Positions 35,501 to 48,700 of a DNA stretch of 64,000 nucleotides are shown here, one piece after another; the stretch's first letter is position 1, and every line of letters begins with the position of its first letter. The DNA is taken from NCBI RefSeq assembly GCF_001949145.1, contig NW_019091421.1, positions 1,402,206-1,466,205 on the forward strand, written 5' to 3'. Made by a program: the position numbers and the translations under genes. This DNA is from Acanthaster planci (Eukaryota; Echinodermata; Asteroidea; Valvatida; Acanthasteridae). Under the pieces are notes generated by a model. It searched no databases and was not told the origin of the DNA. It saw nothing but the letters and a program-made list of their open reading frames with translations.

Positions 35501-38500
35501 CCCGTCACCATGATTTATCCTCTTGTGCCAACGCCCACTATTAGTATAAAACCGCATCAACAAAGACCGGCAGCGTCCTCTGGAATTGTGGAATGCGTAT
35601 GGGGGGCACTGCGTACCCATAGGTACAGGGGGGTCTTAAAAGTCGGTATTTCACATTTGACGCAAACCATGGGACAGAAAGAGCCCCCCCTCTGTGTTGG
35701 TCATTGTTATGCTGGTATCTGAGGAATTCTTTTCAGACGTGGGGGGGTGTGTATTAATAGGCTGGAGTGTGTATATTGGATTGTGCCATTTCGTGCCTGG
35801 TATAGCATTTCGTGCGTACGTACTTAATGGACGGCCCCTCGTTACTTCGACCGCTCCATTCTTCGACAGAGTACCAAGCAGTACCTACTTCATGCAATGA
35901 AACTAATTGACGTGCTTGAGGACGTTTAACATCATCGATTCGTTCAAGAAATAATCAATTCTTGAGTAAATGCAGAGTTTCAAAGATCAATTCGCCTTTC
36001 GAGACGTTACTGTACTTCCAAACGTAGGTAGCCCAAAATTTAATGTAGTTGTGTGTAATAACTGAGAGTTGGAAAGGGGATAAAGGAGCTTGTATCTTGA
36101 ATGTGGTCCTCAGTTATATTGATGCCGATCATTTCCTTCAATGTCATCTTGAAATACGTCTGGGATGATCGCGTGCGAGGCGGGTACAGACTGTCAACAG
36201 CATAAGCGCATATCCCGTCCAAAAAATCCAGCCAAACATAACGTTTTACACAAAAATGTTGTACAGTAGTGTCCAGGAACTTTTGCACAGGATGTTGGCG
36301 TTCGATGTGAACAACGACGGGCTCCTGTTTTCGTCAGTAACTGACAAGGATCAAACATGATTACTTATCGACTATACATGGACGACGATATACAAATCCC
36401 CTGTATGGGCTGATGAATTTATCATTACCACCCCTCCCCTTGTAGACATCCTTTCACAGAATGTGTGTCGTTTAAATTACACCCAACGCAATCATTTTGT
36501 TTACTGAAGGATCGTCCCGTGTGACAATTAAAGAGGTGAATACGACAAATATTGGCGAAACCAACATCCTGATAAATGCCTTCCTCTCGTCCTCAGTTAT
36601 CTGACCACGAGAGAATAATCTGCCGTCCTATAAACCCAAACTGTCAATGAATCTGTCGGTCCCACACTGTCTGGACACAGCCCAAGCAACTACAAATAGC
36701 TGAAGGGTCTGGTACTGGTACCTCACCGATTACGTAGCAAAGGCCGTACCCTGGCAGCCCAGTCAGTATTCAAACGGCGACGCGCGGTGTCTTTGATGAG
36801 GCAACAAAATGGTAATTATTCTCGCCATAATTGCGAAATGGCCGTAGTCTCGATCACACGGATGGAGGGCAAACAATTGCACTTATCATTGTCATGAAGA
36901 ATGTTGAAATTACTTGGACGAAGGATGAATAGCGGTTCTTTCCATTCATCAGTATGACTGTTGTCCCTGAAGATCCCCGTACACAGGTGAATGAAGCTAT
37001 ATGCAAGGCAAACCGGCACAAGTTCTGAGGAAGATGATGCACAAGGTTGAGAAGCGATGCAAACATCTAACTATACCGGGCAACTTTCCCATATGCTACT
37101 CTCCCACCTTTATATGAATAAAGAGTCAAACCCTTGCCCCCAAAGAACTCGGCATATTATTAAGCAATACATTTAGCTGCCAAATCCCAACTGGCTGCAT
37201 GGGTCTGAGTTTTCTCTCCTACCGGACGGATTTTTGCCGCTGAACCCGTTCAGCTCAAGCATCGCTCTCGGGGACACTCCGGCATGATGCCAGCAGCGGA
37301 GAAAAGTGTTTCTGTACATTGTGTCCTACTGGGTTGTCATAATACACCAGGCACGTCTTCGAAAAGAAGACTGAAGTCATCAAAGGACAGTGCCACCGTA
37401 CAACTTATTGTTGGGAGAAGCTGTCACCCCCTCCGTTCGGAAAGGATTGTTTGGGTTTGGGCCAGTGTAAATGACATCTATTCGGGGGGGGGTAAGAGAG
37501 TCTTAATGAGCCTTGTGGTGGTAAACAGCAGCAAGTTTGGTAACGGAAGACTATAAGTTCATAAGATGAACAGCCTTTTTTTTCCAGTAACAGTTGAGAG
37601 AGCACCCGGTCGATATAGTTACGAGTTGTGAGGAGTGTCAGATTTGGATTAATACGTTGGTGACTCGGTTTCCATTCAGATCAAGCCTTCCTAGTGGGCA
37701 AGACAAAAATTGAAAACCTTCGCTCGTGGACACCCTAAACAACTGGAGAAAATTTTGTCCAGCCTCGATGATTTATGGACTCAGAAGTTATTCAATACCT
37801 TATTACGTCTCGCCCTCTGTCCAATAAAAATTGAGGTTACGCAGGGCAGCCATCTTCCTGGTCAGTGCTGTTGTTAATTATTTCGGATATCATTATGAAC
37901 ACAAAAGCTCTTCTCATGCGTAGATCCGGTTCGTAAGTGTGACGTTACTTCTGTTTAAATCACGCCCACTGCACATAGCGTTAATATGCATGTACATACA
38001 TGCACATGTACTTTTACATTGATCGCCGTTTACGTACATGGAACCATGGAACCGGAAATTAAAGCGCAAGTTCAGCGCGATCGTCCAAGGGTGCACCACT
38101 ACAAATGNTCTTTCAATTTTTAGTGGGTTGACCAATGAATTTTTAAGAAATTCTCACCTAAAGCAGACCACCCCTAAAACGAAGGAAATTTCATTGCCCG
38201 GAAAGTAGCCCTCTGCAAAATGGCTCAAATAGTGCCACTTTCGGACCCGATTGCATCCAAATTGCTCAGAACTGGAAGCCCCGAGTCCGGCCTAGAGGTT
38301 CAGTGCCATATTTCTTCGATTCTTCAGTTCCATGGCTCTCAGGACCTTCTAATATAGAATATTTTGAGTCTATAACTTTTATTTATGAGCTTGGCGGACA
38401 GATTAATGGGCTTTTTGCAAGGGTGCACCCCAATGGAAGCTTGCAAATCGTGGCGCGCCCGCGTGTATGACGAAGTCACTTACTAACCGAATGGAACAAT

Positions 38501-39775
38501 AACACTCACCGGGAAGATGGCCGCCGTACATAACTTGTATTAAGTTTGTAACGCAAAAGAGACCACGAAGAAAGGAAACACAGGAGACAGCTATATATTT
38601 TTTCAAGTGAACTAATAATATCACACAATTTTCCCATCCGAACCACAGACCGACCGACCAGTGCAGGGATCAACGTTACTAATTATCAGTCTCGAGAAAC
38701 TAGGGTGGGCATTTCGTCAATAACGCAAGGCCATCCTTTTCATACCGTGTTGTTTATTCATTCACTTCACTTTATTTCACACACAAAGGTGAAGGGACCA
38801 CTGAGAAGGCAACCAGTGGGAGAGACTACGTTTCACAGCGAACCCAGATAGTTTTTTTTGTGCCTGGGCTGTATTATGTTGAGAAAGAGTCTACGTTTCA
38901 ATCAATTATTCTTTAATTAAAGGAATCAGAATTTTGAAGGGGGGAAAGGCTTAATTGATAGTGACTGGTCACAGTTGGATCAGGATGGGGGAATGGGGCC
39001 AGGTCCTCCCCCTAGAGTTCCAAGGAGGAAAAACATAGCTTTTTTAGGGGGGGGTCTTTTCACCCCTTTTCCCGACAGCGTGTAGCGAATAATCCCTCCA
39101 AACAGTCCCCAAATATCGTCTCACCCCCCAGAAAGGCCATAGAAATTTCCAAATTTTGGCCCCCCAAACGATCATGCCGCTCCCCTAAAAATCTGGTTCG
39201 GGATGCGCCCTTTCCAGATCCTACAGGATTCAAAAATCAAAACCATGTGCTACATTGTGTATCGAATGAAGGTTATAATATCGGACAAAATTATATCTAA
39301 TCTCGATAACATAAAAACCTACAAAGAAGGGGATTTTTAAAGATGAAGTTGTAGCTCATACAATGAACCTTTATTTTGTGCTTTGCTTGAATGTCAATGT
39401 CTTTGTGTTGAACAATCTAAATCAATATGGTCAGCAGTGTTGGGTTGTTTGAACGAACAAACGAACCCTGCTCGGGTTTTCCAAAAGTCGACTTCTTTGT
39501 TTCATTGGAGATTTTTTTTAAAATTAATTACCGCTTTTAAGCTTGTGCCTAGCAGTGTTAAAAGTCAATGACATATAAATGCTGTTATATTTGAATTAGT
39601 GACATGCATTTTGGCGTTTGGTTTTACACTATTCTGAATTTATTGCGCTAACAGCATCCAAGTCTTTGGTAAAAAAATCTAGGCGACGCTGAAAGGAAGC
39701 CGAATAGAAAACCATCCTTGTTGGTGTCTGACTTTTGATTGTCACTTGAGGGCGCTCAGAAAACTCACAACAAAG
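32532..39775. other. Intergenic region between the lectin and GGT-like genes
   Basis: No supportable exons in about 7.2 kb between these divergently oriented genes. It contains a GTACAT tract (35261-35280), a second copy of the 28-kb repeat (35650-35815), a lone CAGTGGCGTA hAT-like end at 34988, YY1-like motifs at 37845-37856 and 38514-38525, one ambiguous base (38108), and G/C-run low-complexity stretches near 34300-34370 and 39040-39190. Confidence 0.5.
35650..35815 (+). repeat. Dispersed repeat, copy 2
   Basis: It shares CCATTTCGTGCCTGGTATA and neighbouring segments with the minus strand of 28226-28470. Poly-C and poly-G tracts lie inside it. The family is not identified. Confidence 0.5.
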
Positions 39776-42700
39776 ATGGACGGCCCTACTGCACAAACGA
39801 ATTCGCCGTACGGCACACGTGGCGGCACCGTTTGTTTCGGTAATGCTTGTGTAGCATCCAGCCAAACGAGAGCTTCAGAAATTGGCTTAGGTAAGGCCTT
39901 TCCGTGAAACTTCTGTTTAATTGAGGGCCCCCAGATAATGTAACGTTCATAATGTTGGCCTAGCTTTTCTTCCTGCCCTAGGCTTAAGCCTTATCGCAAA
40001 TAAATACTGCATGGGTGATTTTGCACAATGGTGCTAAGAAAGGCGTTGTGGGAAGGAAAAGGGGGCAACGATTGCTCCTTTTTCCTTTCAGTTGCATGAT
40101 ATGGCCTAGGCCTGCGCGATGCGCCTACAGTACATGCAGGATAGGCGGTGTTCATTACCTTTAGTACTGTAGCACCTTGTTCCTATAATATAATTAGGAA
40201 AACGAAGTCCACTTGGCACTTTTTCAAACTAACTTACATTTAGACCTTGAGGATCCATTCTTCACTAAAGAACTAGTAGTAGTAGGCCCTACTAGATCTA
40301 GGTTAGGTAAATGTTTACAATATTTAAGCAAGAAAACCAGAACTTTTTACCTGAATTTGGTGAAAGACGACCGCATCAAGTCGTTTTGTTTCAAGTCTGG
40401 TTACCCGACCCAACCATAGAAAACCTTCATCCTAGTCAAGGAACCAGACTACATTCTCTACTTCGTCTTCATTCATAGCTCTTTGTTGTGTCATGAATGC
40501 TGCCATTTTACCCCATAATTTCCCTCAAAAACAAAAGCCTTCCCTCTTTTCTTTCTAATAATGAAAAAAGATATCACCGCCAACTTCTTCAGGTAAAATG
40601 TCTCAAAAAGGTAGACTTTGTTTCCTTATTATAGGAACAGGGGGCTAATCGTTATAGAAGGTAGACCTACATTTTACATGTTTTAACTTTTGGATTCACC
40701 TTGGTAGATGACTACAGGTATGACATCGTGCTTAATAACTGTAGGTTTGATGTTGTGAAAAGCGGGCAGGGTTTTGAGTTTTAAGGGAAATTATGACGTG
40801 AACTGTGAGCTGGTGAGTGTTTACACATGACAAGTGTAGACATGGTGCATTCACATTGTATGGCCGGATTATCAGTAAAAAAAGTCACATTTTCTCACAA
40901 TTTACAATTGGAACTTTCCAAAAAATCGGGTCAGCACAATAATGAGAGCCTTTGGTTTTTTTTGGGGGGGGGGCTGACCAGTTTTACAAGATTAAATTGA
41001 CAAAAAACTGGGGAAGGGTCCCCAAATATACAATCCCCCATATTCTTGGAATAATCTGAGTAACTTGGACTTTCTAAATTGCCTTTTTAAACCTTTGGAC
41101 ATGGTCAGGCAATGTTAGAGTCCAAGTACCATCCACAGGCTTTTCTATCCCATTAATTCATTTCACTTTAAATGGCTCATACACTGAGTCAAAATCCTTC
41201 AAATGCATCCCCCAAACAGTCCTGAAACTTTCCTAATGCGCCCATTTTGGAATTCAGTGGGAATCACAAGATAATTACAAAGGTGGTAAGGTTTACTCAC
41301 ATGTGGGATAAAAAGAGAAAGTTGCCAATGAAATCAGAAACGCTTGTCAGTCGAGCTAGAAGTTGCCATCTTTTTCATATTGCGATTCAAACTGTATGTT
41401 AATGTCTGCGAGAGCGACATCATGATGTGCTGGCCCAGCAGACCATCCACAAAAAGCATGTGGGGTCTACATGCGCATGCTAACAACTATTTCCTGAGCG
41501 GCACAGCTACCAAATGTTGTGTCGGTCAGGAAACAGTCGTCAGCATGCATGTGCAGAGACCACATGCTTTCTGTGAATGATCCGCTTGGCTGGCAAGCTC
41601 TAAAATCTACTGTCTTTGAATATCTGTATCTCAAATCTAAAGTCATTACAATGCAACAGACAGAGTTCCGTACACGGGCATCGCTTGACACCCTGTGCAC
41701 AAACCTTTAATGAGACTGGTCTGAAATATTGTGTTTCCTAAGTAAATGCTTCAATCTTCTCACTTTCTGATGGCTTGTAAACCACTGTCAGGGAACATTA
41801 GTGCTTTCTGTTGATGGAACTCTTACCCAATGCAACACTGTGTCAAACGTGAATGGCTTGAATTGGAGTATTTTATAAAATAGCAAGGGATGACTGTTTT
41901 GTAGGTACATTCTTCCATAGGATGGTGCAAAAAATGCAATACTTGTTTGTCATCCAATCCATGATGTATTGCAAACGTCAAAAAGATAAATTTATTGCTG
42001 ATGGAGCCTATCCTAATGTGGTATGGCCCCTAATGCGGCAGACATTGATTTTTCACCCTCAGACTTCACAGGAAGGGAAAACTTCATCAAGCTCCTAACA
42101 TTCCTGTTCATAATCCTGGAGTTTACTTCGTACAAAGTTCCAATGAAATTTTATTTTGGCCCGAGTGTACAATGAACTCCTTGAAGATCCTTGAACATAT
42201 CGACAAACAGCAGGGGCTCTGACACCAACAATTGCAACCAGCTGCAGCGCACATGTATCTGGGCTTGCTGCATAATGACGGTGTCATGATGCAGTCTGGT
42301 CCCTGTCTCATCTGTTGTGTTGTGTTCTGCTCCAACAGGTCTCTTGAAGGCCGGTGGCAATGCAGCAGACGCTGCTGTCGGCGTTGCTGCTGCACTGAAT
42401 GTCTTGTCACCATGCTTCACTGGGATTGGTGGTGACTGCTTCTGTCTGTACTATGAAGCTGCCACCAAGTCTGTCAAAGGATTGAATGGCAGGTAACATT
42501 TTCACTGCTGAATCAGTGATTGGTTGATAGGGATGGTTGCATTTGTTTGCACAGCTGTTTATTTTTTCCTTCCTGCACCATGCAGTAAAATTATTATTAT
42601 TAAATGAAAATTTCTGGTGACTAAAAAGGAGACCACTGAGTGATGGTGGAAAGGCTGGTTAACAGATTTTGTAAAGATGGAGACTAGGTACCAGATGTTT

Positions 42701-45700
42701 CTTTTGTTACATTTTACTTGACATGGCTAAATTATGTCACTCTGCTTGTCTAGTTTGGATGTTTTCCATTCATGTAAGTTCCAAGACGCTGCGCACACAA
42801 TACTGAAACCCTGATTTTTTTTTCAACCTGGATTATCTCTGTACAGGTATAGATTATAAAAGCCTGAAGTAGGGAGGAGAAAGAAGTGGAAGGATAGGGA
42901 ACCAATACTCTCATTAATTTTACATTACTGTTTGTCACAGTGGACGTTCCTCGACCGATGTCAACCTAGACGTTGTCCAGCAACTAGGTTTCAATAGCTC
43001 TAATCCCATACCAGTGACGCATGGTTTGAGTGTGACTGTACCTGGGACAGCAGCTGGCTGGGTGGATACCTTGACAGAGTTTGGCTCTGGCAAAGTAAGG
43101 CAAAGCCTACTACGTTTTTTCCAGTGAATGAATGGGGTAAATTAGCAAAATGACTAAGTGTAGTCTGTACGTTAGCAAGCTTAGCAAGGCAACCAAACAG
43201 GTGTGTGGGAACTTGAATTAATCTCTGGTCCCATTCCGATTTCTACCATGTCTCATTTCTCCCAAATCCCCCCCCCCCCGTATGATTTCTTTCTTTTGCT
43301 CAACCCCTTCTGATTCCTGCCCCAGTTGATCCCTTTGTGATTCCTTCCCCTTGTGATTTTGTCCCAAGACTTCCACACTCTGATCCCTTCCTGAGCCACA
43401 CCCTCTTTCATCTTCTTCCCAGAACTCCTCCCCACCTGTCTGCACCATTCTCCATTTTATCCCTCAACCACTCGCTGCCAGGGAACCCTGTTTTGAGCAC
43501 CATGGGTTTATACGCAGAGCAGGGGTGCCAGAAATGGGACAAAAGAGCTGGTCTGTGTAACAAAAACCGTACTCGGAACAAAAGACCTGCTGCTGGGAAT
43601 TGCCATCATTTTTCGGCTTGCATTTATCGAAGGTAATCTGTCACTGTTTTTAAACAGTATATCACTGTTTTGGGCATAGCTCGGCCGTGGATTAGCACCA
43701 TGGACAAAAGTGCTCCATGGCCCTATTGATGAGCGACACACATGCTAATCCAGCCCGTTTGAAAAGATGCCACTCGCATTCACTGGGGACAAAGTAAATT
43801 ACGCAACACCTCACAATTCTGGGCTCTCTTTACAGGGCAGAAGGCCTGGCTGAAATACTCAGGAGTCAATGAAGGTTGCTTTTCAGCTTAGAGTAGCCAC
43901 CAAACAGTCATTCGTGTGGGTGTAAACATCCATTAAATGAAACGACAAATTTTTGAAGAGTTTTGAAAACTGAAAATCTTAAAAATCTCCCCTTTGTTTG
44001 CACTGCATTTTTAAAAGCACCTGGCAGCAAGCGGTTAAAGACATCCCCCGTTTCTTAATCTTCCTGGCCCTGGTACCCACTCAGGTACCTTTGTGAACCC
44101 ACCTTCAAGTTCTGACTAGCCCAACTCCCACACCACTCTAATTCCATTTTGAATTCCGTCTTCTTTTACCTTCTCTAGATGTTTCCTCCCCCTCTCTGAT
44201 TCCTCCCCTCCGTCACCCATTTTGGGTCCCCCCCCAAATCTTCCCCTCCCACATTCCCTCTCTGTTTCTCACCCTGTTTGTACTGTGGTCCGTCACAGCT
44301 GTCCATGCAGCAGATTCTCCAGCCTGCCATTGACCTAGCTGAGGGCGGCTTCACTGTTCAGCCGGTGGCAGCCAACGGTTGGCAGTATGACGCAGACAAG
44401 CTGCTGCGGGAGACCAACCGACACGCTCAGTGCTTGCTGAAGGAGGGGCAACGGGCTCCCAGGGCCGGTGAAACCATGCACCTACCGTTACTTGCCAAGA
44501 CGTTCAAGGTGACAGTGCCCCCTTCATTCAAATAGGTCTGCATCCAGCTCACATGCCAACTGTCACTGATGCGCCCTTTTTCAAGATTTATTCGTATGAG
44601 TTCCTGTATTCAACTCTCCTATGCAAAGATGCATTCTTGACAAAGTTGTCCTATAAGCCAAAATCAGTCAAATGGCCCCCAGGTTTCCTGTGTACTGTGG
44701 CAAATCAAGTGGAAAGAATTTTTGACTGTCTGTGACTTTTTTTCAAGATTTATTTTCAAGATGTATTTTTTGCGTTAGGGAGATGTTAATTATATATAAC
44801 GGGTTTTCCCTTTAATACCCAACATATATTAATAAGCACTGTATGCTCAGNNNNNNNNNNNNNNNNNNNNNNNNNNNNNNNNNNNNNNNNNNNNNNNNNN
44901 NNNNNNNNNNNNNNNNNNNNNNNNNNNNNTCCGAGTCAAATGACTGTTTCAGCAAAAGTTAGGGCATAGACTGTGCTTTCCTCTAGGGCTGCCGTTCTGC
45001 ACTCTGTCAAACAGCCATTGCCTTCCTTATTAACTCTTAAAGCTGTTTCTCGGGGTGCTTATATAATCATGAGAGAACTGATAAAATGTGCTTTTGTGCG
45101 TGGGTCACACAGCAAACTGAACTGCCTTTGAAGTAATCCGACTGGATGAATAAAATTGTAGTTAAGAAGAAAAGCTTATAAAAATGATATGATTCCTTGA
45201 GGAAATGTTGGAACTGTGGAGCTGCGATGGTTCATTTCAGGTGGAAATTTAGGATTTTTCTTATGACAATATTTGACCGTGATCAAACTTGAATATACCA
45301 TTGCTACAAGTATCCAAAGTCATCGAAGGCAGATCTTGCAGATCACACAGATTTTCCTTGCAGTGGCTTATAAGGGATAATTGCCTCACACCTGTCTCCA
45401 TGTCTATTGGACGAGTGATGTGCTTTCCTGTCTTGTTGTGCTAACAACAAAATATGTTAGCAGTGTTGTTCGGGCTTGACTTGCAGGCACTGGCTGTCAA
45501 CGGAAAGGCAGGCTTCTACGAGGGTCGTGTGGCGCAGGCCATTGTGGATGTCGTGAGGGCCCATGGGGGTACCCTGACACTGCAAGACCTGAAGACGCAC
45601 ACCAGCACCCTGGTGGAGCCGATCTGCACCGACTACAAGGGGCTGAACGTGTGGGAGATCCCACCCAGCGGACAGGGGATAACCACGCTGATGGGACTGA

Positions 45701-48700
45701 ACATTCTGGAAGGCTTGGACCTGAAAGGTGAGGGGTCAGCCTTTTTGGGGGGCAAGGTTGGTATAGTGGTACTTTTCTTGTCTTCCACCCCTGCAAGCTG
45801 AGGTTCAAATGCCACCTAGATCAGCATGATTGGGTTTTCAGTCCTTCCCTGATTCCATGGGCTTTCCCTGGAGTATTTATGTGGGGTTTTTCTCTCACCT
45901 CTAAAAACTAAACATTTCTTCATTCTTGTCTTCATTGCACTTTGTAATCATTCTGTAACAGGCACTTAATGCCCTGTTGGATGAACGGAGTAAATATATT
46001 CCTTTTTTTTTTCCGTAAAGTGGCATCTATTTCATGCCAAGTCTTTTGATACAGAAAGAATACTGTCAGTGTTTTTTCATTACAAATATCCATTGTTGAC
46101 AGACAGTGCTGTCAGTTGGTTACTTCACAAGTACTCACTGCTACTTCACTAGTAATCACAGGTGTTTACAAGTGCATCACAAGTACCTCAGGCACAAGAA
46201 AAGTCTTAAACTATTCATGTGTAACTGCAATAAATGATTCCTTTGTTATTGATGACTCACTGTTTGTAGCACAAGTACTTGTTATGGTATGTTTCAGGAA
46301 TAGACAAGAGTGCTTGTGAAGTATTTGACTAAAGTATTGTTGGGTAGTTCTGTGAAATCTGTTCATGGGATTGTTGTCGTCTCAGATCAAGTGACTTCTG
46401 AATCCATAACAAAATTACCAATTGTTTGGAGATGTCTTTGTAAACAGCTTGTCCGGGGGCTTTTGACTTTTAGCAATGGTATGCATTGCAGTCATCTGAG
46501 ATTCAGCTCAGCTGTCGCACATGTGTATGAATGTTCCTGGTCAAGGGAAGCATGGTGGTTGTAGATGTTCAGACAGAATTTTAAATCCAAGGCAGAGTGA
46601 AGTTAGATGTTCAGACAGAATTTTAAATCCAAGGCAGAGTGAAGTTGACGTTTTGACATGTGTTCCCAATATGCTGGCTGTTGCAGGCATGGGGCACAAC
46701 TCGGCTCAGTACCTACACACCTTAATTGAGGCCATCAAGCTGAGCTTTGCCGACAGTCTGTGGTACTGTGCCGACACTGACCAAGTGGATGTTCCTGTAA
46801 ACCAGTTGCTATCCAAGGATTATGCAGCCACGAGGAGAAATCTCATAGATCCCGTTAGGTGAGGCCTCATGGAGGGGCTTAGTCTGAACAATGCTACACT
46901 TTTCATACTGGTTGCTCACCAATAAATGTTTTTTTCGGACAGTGTATATTTGGAGTTGTCCGAAGGCTTGTGAAAAAAATTCACAAGCTTACTGGAATGG
47001 GACTTGAAGCCACGACCTCTTGTAAACGTCTCAGCACTTGACCACTGAGCTTGCTGGATTTGGCTGGCCAATTCGAATTAATGTGTGGCCGGTATTATGC
47101 TACCAACTACTTGAGCTTTGAAGCTTTTCATGACGAAGGTGGCAAGTTAAGTAAAAAGGATTGTGGTAACATCTTGCTAGGATATCTCTTTTGTGAGTTT
47201 GTGTGGTTCTAAAGACAACAGGAGGGTACCCAACGTTTCTCAGTGTCTCCTGATGGTGGACAGAAACATTTCTACCCTCCAGTTCTCTTCAGACCTACTC
47301 GTACTCACAAAAGAGATATCCTTGCATGGTGTTACCACAAACCTTTTTGCTCAACAAAATGTTTACAAAATGCGATACTTTGTTTGTCAGATTGCTCCTA
47401 TTTTATAAATTGACTTCTGAATTGAGGTAAGCCAAAACTAGGAATTGATGCTCCACTTGCTGTATGGTGATATTGACCCTCTGGTGGCTACTCTAAGCAG
47501 GCATGCTACTCTAAGCTATTGATGCCGGAGTATTTCAGCCAGGCCTGCTGCCTTGTAAAGAGAGCCCGGATTGTGCAGTGTTTCGCAATTTTCTTTTATT
47601 CCCGAAACTGGCACAGTGGGCTGCTGGTGTCTTTTCAATAGGGGCCAGATTAGTGTGCAGCGGTATTGTATCGCTTACCACTGGAGTGCTGGAGCGCTTT
47701 TGTTCCCAGTGGTAATCCGCTCACACTGAATGCCACAAACAGTGGTATAATCTTTCAAAACAATGATGGATTTCCTCCTTCTTTTGTTACAAGGCCCTGC
47801 TCGTTTGTCCAATTTCGGGCAATGCGTATAAAACCAACGTCTCCGAAACTGGGCTCCCTGGCAGCAAGTGGTTCAGATGAGTTTGGCCTAAGCATTAATT
47901 GGAACAAAAAGTAGAAAAATCAGAAACTCTCATGCTTACTCCTTTTTTTATTTCCTTACAATGAAACATAAGCCTTTCACTTATGTGTGCTGTTCATGCT
48001 AATGTGCAAGTATTCTCACTAAGACAGTAACCTTTTGTCTGGCTTATATATGGACTTCAACCCCCTTTGGCATTTTGCAGAGCTCGAGAGGACTTTAAAA
48101 ATGGTGAAGTCAAAGGTGGAGGGGACACAGTGTATTTGTGTGTCATGGATGAGCTTGGGAATGCCTGCTCCTTCATTAATAGTAACTATAGCCACTTTGG
48201 GACAGGTCTGGTACCCGAGGGCTGTGGCTTCACGTTGCATGTGAGTACAGACAGAAGTCAGTGCACTGGTCTTCGTTTTTCAGTTGCTGGGCCGAGACAC
48301 ATTTATGTGTTTAAAAGGCATTATCGCCAGAACCGGCCTGTGAATCAGCACGGGTGCCTATTCCATTCATTTGTACGACATTTACTGGTTCTGAATGACG
48401 TCATACTTTGGTACTCTATATTTTCTGTTAAATGATAGCATACCAGTTGTCATTAGAAACAAATGTGGCAACCCAATCTGCTTACGAGACGTGGGTATAG
48501 CCCAATATTGGCCTACGTTCAGAGGTTGTGCATGACAACCATCTTTCCGGTAACTGCTTTTGTCAAGGACGGATACCACAAATGTTCTACTCCTGTGTAT
48601 CCCTGCGGGATAAAAGCTTTTTCCAGAAAAAATGGCTGCCTTGCACAGCCTCTGTTGCACAATTGAACATGCCCCCGATGTCTTGATGATTATTGTTTTC

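Noticed and set aside
41344-41710. Mirrored ORFs on both strands with similar peptides
   Set aside because: The similarity is produced by the 77-bp inverted repeat, not by two genes.
43218-43448. Gly/Glu-rich minus-strand ORFs
   Set aside because: They are translations of the pyrimidine-rich low-complexity tract in GGT-like intron 3.
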